Of a stretch of DNA of 64,000 bases, positions 48,305 to 58,003 are shown one piece after another. This stretch comes from Agathobacter sp. Lineage in GTDB: Bacteria > Bacillota > Clostridia > Lachnospirales > Lachnospiraceae. The position numbers and the translations under genes were made by a program. The stretch is taken from assembly GCA_017409825.1 (NCBI GenBank), contig JAFQRZ010000005.1, positions 1 through 64,000 of the forward strand, written 5' to 3'. Each line of letters starts with the position of its first letter. Within the stretch, counting starts at the first letter, position 1. The notes beneath the pieces are model-generated. The model did no database searches, was not told where the DNA came from, and saw nothing but the letters and a program-made list of their open reading frames with translations.

Positions 48305-49549
48305 ATGGCAGGAAAGAAAAATGATGTAATTCGCTGTTCGTTCTGTGGCAAGACACAGGAACAGGCAGGTGGAAAATTGATTGTTGGGCCAAATAACAGT
48401 GCCTATATCTGCTATCAGTGCGTGGATGTTTGTGCAGAAATCGTGGATGAAGAAGAATTCGGCGAAGGACGTGGAACTTCCGATGCAAAAGAAGAAATCA
48501 ATCTTTTAAAGCCAGAAGAATTAAAGGCATTTTTGGATGATTATGTAATCGGTCAGGAACAGGCGAAAAAGGTATTGTCGGTGGCTGTTTACAATCACTA
48601 TAAACGTGTGCTTGCAGGTGCAGATTTGGGCGTAGAATTACAGAAGAGCAACGTACTTATGCTGGGACCAACTGGTTCTGGTAAGACACTTTTGGCACAG
48701 ACACTTGCGAGAGTGATTAACGTTCCATTTGCTATCGCTGATGCGACGACCCTTACCGAAGCGGGTTATGTAGGTGAAGACGTAGAAAATATTTTACTGA
48801 AACTGATTCAGGCTGCGGATTATGATGTGGAGCGTGCGGAACACGGTATTGTTTACATTGACGAAATCGATAAGATTACCAAGAAGTCAGAAAATGTTTC
48901 CATCACAAGAGACGTATCTGGTGAAGGTGTACAGCAGGCACTTCTGAAAATTTTAGAAGGTACGGTTGCTTCAGTTCCACCACAGGGAGGAAGAAAGCAT
49001 CCACAGCAGGAGCTCATTCCGATTGATACTACAAATATTCTTTTCATTTGTGGTGGTGCGTTCGATGGTTTGGAAAAGATTATCGAAAAAAGAATGGATA
49101 CTGCATCGATTGGTTTCAATGCAGAAGTGCATAGCAAACACGATATCAATGTTGGAGAAGCATTCCGACATGCCCTTCCACAGGATTTCGTGAAATTTGG
49201 TTTGATTCCAGAATTTATCGGACGTGTACCTATCACAGTTTCTTTGGACAACTTAGATAGAGATGCGTTGATTCGAATTTTGCAGGAACCAAAGAATTCC
49301 TTGGTGAAGCAGTATACCAAGTTGTTAGAATTAGATGGTGTAAATCTTACATTTGATGAGGAAGCCATCGGTGCGATTGCTGATAAAGCATTAGAGCGCA
49401 AGACAGGAGCAAGAGGTCTTCGTGCGATTATGGAAAATGTAATGTTAGATTTGATGTACAGCATTCCATCGGATGATAGTATTTCAGATTGTACGATTAC
49501 CAAAGATATGGTCGAAGACAACTTGAAGGCACTAGAGTTTAAGGGGTGA
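48305..49549 (+). CDS. clpX: ATP-dependent Clp protease ATPase subunit ClpX
   Basis: 414 residues. N-terminal C4 zinc finger (CSFCGK and CYQCVDVC), Walker [13 protein letters not shown], Walker [10 protein letters not shown], pore and sensor regions, and the ClpP-binding IGF-type loop region near [14 protein letters not shown]. Unfolds tagged substrates for ClpP. Overlaps the frame of lon at the stop (TGA 49547-49549). Confidence 0.98.
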   Translation: MAGKKNDVIRCSFCGKTQEQAGGKLIVGPNNSAYICYQCVDVCAEIVDEEEFGEGRGTSDAKEEINLLKPEELKAFLDDYVIGQEQAKKVLSVAVYNHYKRVLAGADLGVELQKSNVLMLGPTGSGKTLLAQTLARVINVPFAIADATTLTEAGYVGEDVENILLKLIQAADYDVERAEHGIVYIDEIDKITKKSENVSITRDVSGEGVQQALLKILEGTVASVPPQGGRKHPQQELIPIDTTNILFICGGAFDGLEKIIEKRMDTASIGFNAEVHSKHDINVGEAFRHALPQDFVKFGLIPEFIGRVPITVSLDNLDRDALIRILQEPKNSLVKQYTKLLELDGVNLTFDEEAIGAIADKALERKTGARGLRAIMENVMLDLMYSIPSDDSISDCTITKDMVEDNLKALEFKG

Positions 49550-49554
49550 ATTCA

Positions 49555-51858
49555 ATGACAAGAATACCAGCGATTGCCTTACGAGGCATGACGATTTTAC
49601 CTGGTATGATTGCCCATTTTGATATTAGCCGTGACAAATCCATAAAGGCAGTGGAAGCTGCAATGAACGACAATCAGCACATCTTTTTGGTGACTCAGCG
49701 TGATGCAGAGGTAGATAACCCAAAGATGGCTGATTTGTTTGAAGTAGGGATTGTTGCGGAAATCAAACAGGTAATTAAATTACAAAATAATATTGTGCGC
49801 GTGTTGGCAGAAGGTCAGTCACGCGGAAACCTGACTGCTTTTGGCGAATGCGAAGAATATCTTTTGGCAGAAATAGAAGAAATTGAGGATATCGAAGAGA
49901 ATCTTCCTGAGACTGCACTCAGTGCGATGAGTAAGAGCATTCGTGATAACTTTGCCAGATATGCGAAAATGCATGGAAAGATTGCGCCAGATGCAGTAAA
50001 GCATGCACATTCGTTTCAGGATTTGACGAAGCTGATGAATTATGTTTCGAATACACTTCCAGTAGGGTATGCTGATAAGCAGCATATTTTGGAAGCGAAT
50101 AGTCTTGGCGAGAGATATGAAGTGCTTTTGGCACTCATGTTTCGTGAGATGGATGTCATGGCAATCCAGAAGGATTTTCAGGATAAAGTAAAACAGCGCG
50201 TGGATAAGAACCAGAAGGATTACATTCTGCGTGAACAGATGAATGTGATTCGCGAGGAGCTCGGTGAGGTAAATACCCAGTCGGATGCAGATGGATATTT
50301 GGAAGCTTTGGAAAAGCTTGAGGCTTCCGAGGAAGTAAAGGAACGCATCAAAAAAGAAATTCTTCGTTTCAAAAATATCCATTCCAATTCTTCAGAAAGC
50401 AATGTGAGCCGTGGCTATATTGAAACACTTTTGGAGATGCCTTGGGATAAGATGTCGGAAGACAACAATGACTTAGACCATGCACAGGAAGTATTGGACG
50501 CAGACCATTATGGCTTGGAAAAAGTAAAAGAGCGTATGCTGGAGTTTTTGGCGGTGCGTAATCTTACCAGCAAAGGGGAGAGTCCGATTATTTGCTTGGT
50601 AGGGCCTCCAGGAACTGGTAAGACAAGTATTGCTCGTTCTGTGGCAAAAGCGTTGAATAAAGAATATGTACGTATTTGCCTAGGTGGTGTACGTGACGAA
50701 GCAGAAATTCGTGGACATAGACGTACTTACGTAGGTGCAATGCCAGGACGTATCGTAAATGGCTTGCGAAGTGCGGGTGTGAAAAATCCACTCATGCTGT
50801 TGGACGAAATTGATAAGGTAAGCAGTGACTATAAAGGCGATACTTCCGCGGCACTTTTGGAAGTATTGGATTCTGAGCAGAATAGTAAGTTCCGCGACCA
50901 CTACGTAGAAATTCCAGTGGATTTGTCGGAGGTGCTTTTTATTGCGACGGCAAATGAGATGCAGAACATTCCGAAGCCGCTTCTGGATCGTATGGAAATT
51001 ATCGAGGTTTCCAGCTACATGGAAAACGAGAAGTTCCACATTGCGAAGGAACATCTCATTCCAAAACAGTTAGAGAAGAATGGTATCAAACCAGAGCAGC
51101 TTCAGATTAGTGATAAGGCGCTTATCAAGATGATTCGCAGCTACACGAAAGAAGCTGGTGTGCGTGGTTTGGAACGTAAGCTGGGAGAAATCTGTCGTAA
51201 GACGGCAAGAGAAATCTACCAGAATAAAAAAGAGAAAATCCGTGTGACAGATGCGAACCTGGCGAAATTCTTGGGTAAAGAAAAATACAGTCAGGAAGAA
51301 AAGAACGATACCGATGAAATCGGTGTGGTTCGAGGTCTTGCATGGACGAGTGTAGGTGGAACTACACTAGAAATCGAAGTAAATATTATGCCAGGAAAAG
51401 GGGAAGTGAAGCTCACGGGTAAAATGGGCGATGTGATGAAGGAATCTGCGATGGCAGGTATCAGTTACATCCGTTCGATTAGTCCAGAGTATCACATTGA
51501 CAAAGACTTTTTCGCAGAGCATGATATTCATATCCATATTCCAGAAGGAGCTGTGCCAAAGGATGGTCCTTCTGCTGGAATTACGATGGCGACAGCAGTA
51601 TTATCTGCAGTGATCAAACAGCCAGTACGAGCTGACGTAGCTATGACTGGTGAAATCACCTTAAGAGGCCGTGTGCTTCCTATTGGTGGACTGAAAGAAA
51701 AACTGCTTGCAGCGAAAAATGCAGGCATGAAAACAGTTTGTGTACCAGCCAAGAATGAAAAGGACTTGCATGAGATTTCGGAAGAAATCAAGAAGGGTCT
51801 CGAGATTGTGCTGGTAGAAAAATTAGACCAGGTGCTGGAAGTAGCACTGGTGAAGTAA
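49555..51858 (+). CDS. lon: Lon protease
   Basis: 767-residue LonA: N-terminal substrate domain, AAA module with GPPGTGKTSIARS and LLDEIDKVSSD, and a C-terminal protease domain with catalytic Ser673 in PKDGPSAGITMA and Lys in GGLKEKLLAAKNAG. Degrades misfolded and regulatory proteins. A GTG at 49546 opens the frame, but AAGGGGTG is 6 nt before ATG 49555 (MTRIPAIALRG), the normal start. Confidence 0.97.
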   Translation: MTRIPAIALRGMTILPGMIAHFDISRDKSIKAVEAAMNDNQHIFLVTQRDAEVDNPKMADLFEVGIVAEIKQVIKLQNNIVRVLAEGQSRGNLTAFGECEEYLLAEIEEIEDIEENLPETALSAMSKSIRDNFARYAKMHGKIAPDAVKHAHSFQDLTKLMNYVSNTLPVGYADKQHILEANSLGERYEVLLALMFREMDVMAIQKDFQDKVKQRVDKNQKDYILREQMNVIREELGEVNTQSDADGYLEALEKLEASEEVKERIKKEILRFKNIHSNSSESNVSRGYIETLLEMPWDKMSEDNNDLDHAQEVLDADHYGLEKVKERMLEFLAVRNLTSKGESPIICLVGPPGTGKTSIARSVAKALNKEYVRICLGGVRDEAEIRGHRRTYVGAMPGRIVNGLRSAGVKNPLMLLDEIDKVSSDYKGDTSAALLEVLDSEQNSKFRDHYVEIPVDLSEVLFIATANEMQNIPKPLLDRMEIIEVSSYMENEKFHIAKEHLIPKQLEKNGIKPEQLQISDKALIKMIRSYTKEAGVRGLERKLGEICRKTAREIYQNKKEKIRVTDANLAKFLGKEKYSQEEKNDTDEIGVVRGLAWTSVGGTTLEIEVNIMPGKGEVKLTGKMGDVMKESAMAGISYIRSISPEYHIDKDFFAEHDIHIHIPEGAVPKDGPSAGITMATAVLSAVIKQPVRADVAMTGEITLRGRVLPIGGLKEKLLAAKNAGMKTVCVPAKNEKDLHEISEEIKKGLEIVLVEKLDQVLEVALVK

Positions 51859-51867
51859 AGGTAAATT

Positions 51868-51894
51868 GCCGTCTGTGTTTTATGCACAGGCGGC
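51868..51894 (+). other. Hairpin between lon and engB
   Basis: GCCGTCTGTG/CACAGGCGGC with a 7-nt loop; no T-run, so probably mRNA stabilisation or processing. Confidence 0.45.
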
Positions 51895-51918
51895 ATGATT
51901 TAGAAAAAGGAGTTTAAC

Positions 51919-52734
51919 ATGGTAATTAAGAATGTAAACCTGGAAACTGTATGTGGTATTACAAGTACATTTCCAGATAATCCACATTATGAAGTTGCAT
52001 TTGCGGGAAAATCCAACGTTGGAAAGTCTTCGCTTATCAATGCTCTTATGAATCGTAAGGCATTGGCACGTACTTCTTCGCAGCCAGGTAAAACACAGAC
52101 CATTAACTTTTATAATATAAACGATGCCATGTATTTGGTGGATTTGCCAGGGTATGGCTATGCCAATGCCAACGTAGAAATCAAGGCAAAATGGGGCAAG
52201 ATGATTGAGAAATATCTGCATACTTCAACGAAATTGAAGGCAGTATTCCTGCTTATCGACATTCGTCATCAGCCATCTGACAACGATTGCCTGATGTATG
52301 AATGGATGGTGGAACAGGGCTTTGCTCCAATCATTATCGCGACTAAAATGGACAAGATTAGCCGTGGGGCAGTGCCAAAGCATATAAAGATGATTGCGGA
52401 CACTTTGAAGGTAGAAGAAGATACCATTATGATTCCATTTTCTGCTGAAACCAAGCAGGGTAGAGAAGAGATTTGGGAGCTGATTGACTCATTGGTGTTG
52501 CCAGAAGAGGATGAATTGCTTGCTGCAGCAGAGTTAGAGACTGCAGGACCAGTTGCAGAGGAAACAGCGGGGGCAAATGGTGTTGCGGACGACGCTCAGG
52601 CAGAACCAGAAAAACAGCGTAAGCCACGTTGGAAAGCGACTGGAAAAGAAACTGCGAAGAAGACCAAGAAATTACAGGAAAAGAAGGCTGCGAAAACAGC
52701 TTCTAAATCTGGAAAGAAAATAAAGAAGAAATAG
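51919..52734 (+). CDS. engB: Ribosome biogenesis GTPase EngB (YsxC/YihA) with C-terminal extension
   Basis: GTPase needed for 50S subunit assembly. G1 GKSNVGKSSL, G2 RTSSQPGKTQTIN, G3 DLPGYGYA, G4 ATKMDK and G5 FSAET are intact within the first 195 residues, the usual full length. About 75 extra residues follow: an acidic/Ala/Gly part (EEDELLAAAELETAG) and then a very Lys-rich end (KKTKKLQEKKAAKTASKSG). Such a basic tail could contact rRNA; this is inference. Last gene of the protease block. Confidence 0.96.
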   Translation: MVIKNVNLETVCGITSTFPDNPHYEVAFAGKSNVGKSSLINALMNRKALARTSSQPGKTQTINFYNINDAMYLVDLPGYGYANANVEIKAKWGKMIEKYLHTSTKLKAVFLLIDIRHQPSDNDCLMYEWMVEQGFAPIIIATKMDKISRGAVPKHIKMIADTLKVEEDTIMIPFSAETKQGREEIWELIDSLVLPEEDELLAAAELETAGPVAEETAGANGVADDAQAEPEKQRKPRWKATGKETAKKTKKLQEKKAAKTASKSGKKIKKK

Positions 52735-52758
52735 GACGGCGGTCTTGCCGAAAGATAT

Positions 52759-53769
52759 ATGAAGAATAAGTATGTATTTGTACTCGTTATGCTTTTTACG
52801 ATTTTGGTAGTAAGCTTTGGTTTTACCAATATTTATGTAAGTCATAGTCAACCAGAAGCAGACGAGGATTTTGTAGTGGTAACCTCCTTTTATCCAATGT
52901 ACATTGCCTCAATGAATGTCATCGGAGATACAGAAGGCATAACCTTAAAAAACTTAAGTGAACCACAGACGGGATGCCTGCATGATTTTCAACTGACACC
53001 TGCGGATATGAAGCTTCTTTCCACAGCAGATGTGTTTGTCATCAATGGTGGCGGAATCGAATCCTTCATGGAGGATATAGCGAAGCAGTATCCGGAACTA
53101 GTGGTTGTAGAGGCGTGTGAAGGAATCGAATTGTTATGTGAAGAAGATACACATGGGCATGCACATTCTCACAGTGAAGAGGAAGATATCCATGGAGACG
53201 AAGAGCACGACCAAGAGTTTGAGTTGGGACATAGTCATGATGAGGATGCTCACAACCACGACCTCAATGCACACGCATGGATGAGTGTGGAATTGTATCG
53301 CAAGCAGGTGGAGAATATTGCAAACGGACTTGCAAAAGCAGCTCCAAAATCAACTGAAAGTTTTCTTGCAAATGCAGGAATGTACGACAGAAAATTAGAG
53401 GCACTTCAGGTAGAACAGGAGAAACTCTTAACCTTAACACAAGGAGAAGAAGTGATTTTATTCCACTGTGCGTATGACTATGTTGCAGAGGATTTGGGCT
53501 TAGAAACAGCTTTTTGCATGGACTTAGATGAAGAACGTCAAGTCAGTGCAGGCGAGGTGGCAGAAGTCTTAGAAGTCATTCAACATAATGGTGTAAAGTA
53601 TATTTTTGCGGAAGCTCTTTACGGCACGGATATGTGTGAAATGGTGCAGAAAGAGGTGGATGTGGAAGTAATTTATCTTGACCCACTGAATCGTGGAGAA
53701 TATGAGGCGGATAGTTATATTGAGGGTATGAGAAAGAACTTGAAGCTGATAGGTGAAGTATTTCAATAA
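52759..53769 (+). CDS. Metal ABC transporter substrate-binding protein (zinc-type, His-rich)
   Basis: 336 residues, ZnuA/AdcA family. An N-terminal hydrophobic helix (about 4-24) exports or anchors it; no lipobox cysteine is seen, unusual for a Gram-positive binding protein. Metal ligands: His in GCLHDFQL, His in NAHAWMS, His in LFHCAYD and an acidic residue near FAEALYG. A His/Asp/Glu-rich loop (about 134-175: HGHAHSHSEEED, HSHDEDAHNHD) is typical of zinc binders. Operon with ATPase and permease genes following. No Zur box was identified. Confidence 0.9.
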   Translation: MKNKYVFVLVMLFTILVVSFGFTNIYVSHSQPEADEDFVVVTSFYPMYIASMNVIGDTEGITLKNLSEPQTGCLHDFQLTPADMKLLSTADVFVINGGGIESFMEDIAKQYPELVVVEACEGIELLCEEDTHGHAHSHSEEEDIHGDEEHDQEFELGHSHDEDAHNHDLNAHAWMSVELYRKQVENIANGLAKAAPKSTESFLANAGMYDRKLEALQVEQEKLLTLTQGEEVILFHCAYDYVAEDLGLETAFCMDLDEERQVSAGEVAEVLEVIQHNGVKYIFAEALYGTDMCEMVQKEVDVEVIYLDPLNRGEYEADSYIEGMRKNLKLIGEVFQ

Positions 53770-53786
53770 AACGAAAGGAGGCACAA

Positions 53787-54629
53787 ATGAAACTGAAAAA
53801 AATCATTGAAACCTGTGGGTTTCACTGTATCAAAATCAATCATCTCGGTGTTCGTTTCGGTGAGCAGGTTGTTTTAAAAGATGTGAATCTGCATATTCAT
53901 TGTGGCTCCTTAAATGCCATTATCGGAAAAAATGGTGCTGGTAAATCCACTTTGGTGCGCGCGATTTTAAAGGATGTGCCAACAGAGGGAACTATCGAGT
54001 ACCGTGACACCAAGAATGGCAAGATGAAAGATTTGAAGATTGGGTATGTGCCACAGTCGATTAATATAGAAAAGAATACACCGCTTAGTGTCTACGATTT
54101 GATTGCAAGCTATCAGTATCATTATCCGGTGTTTTTACCAAAGAATAAAAAAATCTATGCGGAAATCCAGAAACATTTGGAAATCTTTGAGGCTGCGGAT
54201 TTGATTGATAAGCAGGTTTGCAATTTATCAGGCGGACAGTTGCAACGAGTGCTTTTGTCGATGGCAGTTGCGGACAAGCCAAAGCTATTGCTTTTGGACG
54301 AGCCAGTTTCAGGTATCGATAAAAATGGTATGGAGCTTTTTTATAAGACGATTACCTATTTGAAAGAGCATTATGATTTGGCGATTATTTTGATTTCACA
54401 TGATTTGGATTATGTGAAGAAATATGCAGACCATGTGGTACTTTTGGACCAGACAGTGCTGACACAGGGAACGGTAAAAGAAGTGTTCGAAAGTGAAGAA
54501 TTCAGATGTGTATTTGGGAATGCAGATGCTGAAGAAAGTTGGATTCATGGAAGTGCTCAAGACCTTGGTAAAAACTGGGGGATTGATTTCAAAGATAAAA
54601 GGCTAGAAGGAGGAAACGACAATGATTAA
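53787..54629 (+). CDS. Metal ABC transporter ATP-binding protein
   Basis: 280 residues, ZnuC-like. Walker A GKNGAGKSTLVRA, signature LSGGQLQRVL, Walker B LLLLDEPVSGID and switch ISHD intact. N-terminal extension of about 20 residues includes Cys/His (ETCGFHC). Overlaps the permease gene by 8 bp, indicating coupling. Confidence 0.94.
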   Translation: MKLKKIIETCGFHCIKINHLGVRFGEQVVLKDVNLHIHCGSLNAIIGKNGAGKSTLVRAILKDVPTEGTIEYRDTKNGKMKDLKIGYVPQSINIEKNTPLSVYDLIASYQYHYPVFLPKNKKIYAEIQKHLEIFEAADLIDKQVCNLSGGQLQRVLLSMAVADKPKLLLLDEPVSGIDKNGMELFYKTITYLKEHYDLAIILISHDLDYVKKYADHVVLLDQTVLTQGTVKEVFESEEFRCVFGNADAEESWIHGSAQDLGKNWGIDFKDKRLEGGNDND

Positions 54630-55431
54630 TTGGACCTCCTGGTTGGATTATAGTTTCATGCGAAATGCACTTGTGGCGATACTGATTATCACGCCACTGT
54701 TTGCGCTACTTGGAACCATGATAGTAAATAAAAAGATGGCATATTTTAGCGATGCGTTGGGTCATTCCGCATTGACAGGAATTGCAGTCGGTGTAGTCTT
54801 TGGGATGCAGGATACGACGATTTCCATGGTGATTTTCGCGGTGGTGTTCGCACTTCTTTTGAATAAAATAAGCAGTCGAAATACAGCCTCCACAGATACG
54901 ATTATTTCAGTGTTTTCCTCCTGCTCGGTAGCAATCGGTTTGGCGATTTTATCCGCAGGTGGAAATTTCAGTAAGTATTCTGCGATTTTGGTGGGAGATA
55001 TCTTGAGTATTACCACACAGGAAATTGGGTATCTTGTCGGAATATTTGCGTTTACAATTTTGTTTTGGATATTCGGCTTTAATTATTTGAACGCGATTTC
55101 CATTCATCGAACTGTGGCGAAGAGCAAGCAGATTCCAGTGAAGCTGATGGACAATCTGTTTGCAGTGCTGGTGGCGCTTATCGTCATGCTATCCATTAAG
55201 TGGATTGGCATTTTGATTATCAATGCACTGCTTATTTTGCCAGCGGCTTCTGCGAGAAATATATCCGAGAATATCCGAGAATATCATTTGTTTTCCTTGA
55301 TTTTCTCACTGTTTTCCGGAATTGTAGGTTTGGTGGTATCTTACTATACCAATGTGGCGACTGGGCCTATGATTGTGATTATCGCATCTGTAATATATTT
55401 TGCCACATATTTGTATGGGAGAAGAAAGTAA
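54622..55431 (+). CDS. Metal ABC transporter permease
   Basis: 269 residues, eight or so TM helices of the ABC-3 family (ZnuB). SDALGHSALTGIAVGVVFG and the later IKWIGILIINALLILPAASAR are family signatures. Completes a zinc- or manganese-type importer with the two genes upstream. The HAD gene starts directly at its stop codon. Confidence 0.94.
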   Translation: MINWTSWLDYSFMRNALVAILIITPLFALLGTMIVNKKMAYFSDALGHSALTGIAVGVVFGMQDTTISMVIFAVVFALLLNKISSRNTASTDTIISVFSSCSVAIGLAILSAGGNFSKYSAILVGDILSITTQEIGYLVGIFAFTILFWIFGFNYLNAISIHRTVAKSKQIPVKLMDNLFAVLVALIVMLSIKWIGILIINALLILPAASARNISENIREYHLFSLIFSLFSGIVGLVVSYYTNVATGPMIVIIASVIYFATYLYGRRK

Positions 55432-56145
55432 ATGAGTATTAATGTAATTTTATTTGATTTAGACGGAACCTTGTTGCCAATGGATCAGGACACATTTATC
55501 AAGGCATATTTGGGCGGCATGGCGAAGAAACTGGCACCACATGGCTACAATCCAGATGAACTGGTGAAGGCAGTATATGCCGGTATGAAAGCGATGACAA
55601 CCAATGATGGTTCTTGCACGAATGAAGAGGCATTTTGGGCAGCATTTACAGGACTTCTTGGCGAAAAAGTAAGAGAGGATATGCCAATCTTTGATGAATT
55701 TTATCGAAACGAATTTCAGGATGTAAAGAATATCTGTGGCTTTCTTCCAGAAGCAGCACAGACCGTTCGAACATTGAAAGAAAAAGGCTATCGTGTGGCA
55801 CTTGCGACGACTCCAATGTTCCCAAGTATCGCGACAGAAAGTCGTATTCGCTGGGCTGGAATGGAGCCGGAGGATTTTGAAATCTTCACCACTTATGAAA
55901 ATTATCATTTTTGTAAACCAAGTTTAAATTACTACAAAGAAGTAGTGGAAAAGCTTGGTGTAAAGCCAGAAGAATGTCTGATGGTTGGAAACGACGTAGG
56001 TGAGGATATGATTACCGAGGAGCTTGGCATGAAGGTATTCCTTTTGCCAGCGGATTTGATTAACAAGGTTGGCAAAGATATTGCGCAGTATCCACAGGGA
56101 GATTTGACTGATTTACTGAAGTTTATTGAGGGATTACATGAGTAA
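55432..56145 (+). CDS. HAD-superfamily phosphatase
   Basis: 237 residues. Motif I LFDLDGTLLP (DxDGT), motif II LATTP, motif III Lys in FCKPSLNYYKE, motif IV MVGNDVGEDM. Cap domain between I and II. Likely a small-molecule phosphatase; substrate unknown. Directly abuts the permease gene. Confidence 0.9.
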   Translation: MSINVILFDLDGTLLPMDQDTFIKAYLGGMAKKLAPHGYNPDELVKAVYAGMKAMTTNDGSCTNEEAFWAAFTGLLGEKVREDMPIFDEFYRNEFQDVKNICGFLPEAAQTVRTLKEKGYRVALATTPMFPSIATESRIRWAGMEPEDFEIFTTYENYHFCKPSLNYYKEVVEKLGVKPEECLMVGNDVGEDMITEELGMKVFLLPADLINKVGKDIAQYPQGDLTDLLKFIEGLHE

Positions 56146-57064
56146 AAAGAGTACAATAGAAGTAGACATGGACAAAAATATAGGGACATTCCTCGTATTG
56201 CTTTTGATATTGGCAATCGGAGTGGGACTTTGTATTTGGGGAGTGCTGGATATCAACAAAATCAATGATATAAAAGACCATGGTGTAGACACTACTGGTT
56301 ATGTTGTGGATTATGACAGAAGCACAGACGAGGATGATGACGACATCTACTATGCGATTTATGAATACCATGTAGATGGTGTGACATATACCGTGAAAGA
56401 CTCGGATTATTCGTATTCTAAACCAACGCAAGGAACAAAGCATGTGGTCTACTATGATCCAGAAAATCCGCAGGAGGCATTGACGGATTTGGAAGGTGGA
56501 TTGGGTGAGATATTGCTTATCATTGGTTTGATTTTCGGATTGACAGGACTTGCATTTATTATGGCTTGGATGAATGTAAACGAGTCAATTATACGAATTG
56601 CGTTGGGAAGCATGATGGTTTTAATCGGTTTTGCAGTTCCGATTGCGGTTCGTTCCTGGTTTTTGTTTCTCTTCACCGCGATTTTCGGTGTGTTAGGATT
56701 GGTAATTGTGATAAAGGCGATTACCAAGCTAACAGGAAATGAAGGTGGTGTTGTAGACCAGCTATTGGACGATGGTGTGGAGCAGGTCGGCGAAGTGATT
56801 CAAAACATCGCCGAAAAAGTAGAAACGGAAACAGATGAACACGCTGCGCAAATGCTGTACATATCGTCAATTGTAAAAGGAGTTCTAGTGATTGTACCAG
56901 GTGCGATGATTGGTTTGTTTGGACTGTTTATGCTTTTGACGGCGAGTCCGTTTATGGGAATATTTATGATAGGGTTCGGCGGATTTCTCATCGTGTTAGG
57001 TGTGAAAGAGATAAAGCAGGGAATCGAAATAAGGAATGAAGCGAAGAAGATAAATAGGGAGTAG
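56138..57064 (+). CDS. DUF3592-like membrane protein
   Basis: 308 residues. TM1 about 20-40, then a soluble beta region (HGVDTTGYVVDY through VYYDPENPQEAL) typical of DUF3592, followed by four to five more helices. Acidic run DEDDDD near residue 70. Function unknown. Start chosen at ATG 56138 behind GAGGG; it overlaps the end of the HAD gene by 8 bp. Confidence 0.8.
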   Translation: MSKKSTIEVDMDKNIGTFLVLLLILAIGVGLCIWGVLDINKINDIKDHGVDTTGYVVDYDRSTDEDDDDIYYAIYEYHVDGVTYTVKDSDYSYSKPTQGTKHVVYYDPENPQEALTDLEGGLGEILLIIGLIFGLTGLAFIMAWMNVNESIIRIALGSMMVLIGFAVPIAVRSWFLFLFTAIFGVLGLVIVIKAITKLTGNEGGVVDQLLDDGVEQVGEVIQNIAEKVETETDEHAAQMLYISSIVKGVLVIVPGAMIGLFGLFMLLTASPFMGIFMIGFGGFLIVLGVKEIKQGIEIRNEAKKINRE

Positions 57065-57096
57065 CTATTACAGGTGAGTAGTAGCTACTCCTTTTT
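57058..57096 (+). terminator. Rho-independent terminator
   Basis: GGAGTAGCTA/TAGCTACTCC with a 14-nt loop and T-run; ends the zinc importer operon. Confidence 0.9.
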
Positions 57097-57163
57097 CTAT
57101 ACTTTTTGAAAATGCCTTTGGATTTCATGGGGTATAATGAAAGAAAAGAAAGGAGGAAAGAGT

Positions 57164-58003
57164 ATGTGTGAAGAAATAAGGATGCGAAACTGGTATTTGG
57201 AACCAATGCGAATAGAAGGGCACTATTCCTGCAATGGAGTATTAATAAGTTCGAGTGAGAAGGGGCGTGTAAAAGGAGGCGTCGTGGGAGAAATAACACC
57301 CATAGAGGGAGGGTTTGCTATGTTGTCTCCGAAAAAAAGACAGCGATACATATGCAAAATAGAAGATGTATTGCTGAGTAAGTTGGAGACCACCAAGCAG
57401 GTGTTAGAGATAAAAGATATAGATAGTTCTTCTCTAGAGAATGCTTCAAAATTGGTGGAAGAGAGAATAGAACAAAAGAAAAAGGAAGTACAAACATTTT
57501 TGCAAGATAACGATTTGTATCTGGAGTTTTGTGGCGAGTGGCTGCAATACTGTTTTGTGAAACGAAATGGATTGATATATCATGCAGATACTTCGTCTAG
57601 CATTACAGATTATAGCGAAGAAGTTATAGCATATATGAATGCAAACTGTTGGCTTCAGTGTGTGGATTTTCAAAATGAGGATGCATGCAGTTATACGATG
57701 CATTTTGCATATTTTATGGATAGAAAGGGGAAAATGGATAGTCTGCATATTTTGAATATGTGGGAAGGATTACAAAATGTTTATATCAAACAAAGCTGTT
57801 CCGTTGTTTTCACGGTATACGGATTTGAAAAAAATATAGTTTTTCGTCCAGAAGAAGAGGGTGTGAAAAAAGTAGTAGCGGGAAAAGAAAATTACAGAGG
57901 CAGAATAAGTATGTATAAGAGTGCAATAAAGGCACTCGAAGAGGAAGCGGAATATTATTTACGAAAGGAAGAGATGAAGAATGGGAACTTATGTAGTGGG
58001 TGA
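57164..58003 (+). CDS. Hypothetical protein
   Basis: 279 residues, no membrane helix, several Cys and Trp. N-terminal part is beta-rich (WYLEPMRIEGHYSCNGVLIS), the middle helical (LVEERIEQKKKEVQTFLQ). It looks like a small regulator or structural protein rather than an enzyme, but no family is recognised. AAAGGAGG before ATG 57164 sets the start (frame opens at 57137). Its end overlaps the metallophosphoesterase gene by 23 bp. Confidence 0.72.
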   Translation: MCEEIRMRNWYLEPMRIEGHYSCNGVLISSSEKGRVKGGVVGEITPIEGGFAMLSPKKRQRYICKIEDVLLSKLETTKQVLEIKDIDSSSLENASKLVEERIEQKKKEVQTFLQDNDLYLEFCGEWLQYCFVKRNGLIYHADTSSSITDYSEEVIAYMNANCWLQCVDFQNEDACSYTMHFAYFMDRKGKMDSLHILNMWEGLQNVYIKQSCSVVFTVYGFEKNIVFRPEEEGVKKVVAGKENYRGRISMYKSAIKALEEEAEYYLRKEEMKNGNLCSG

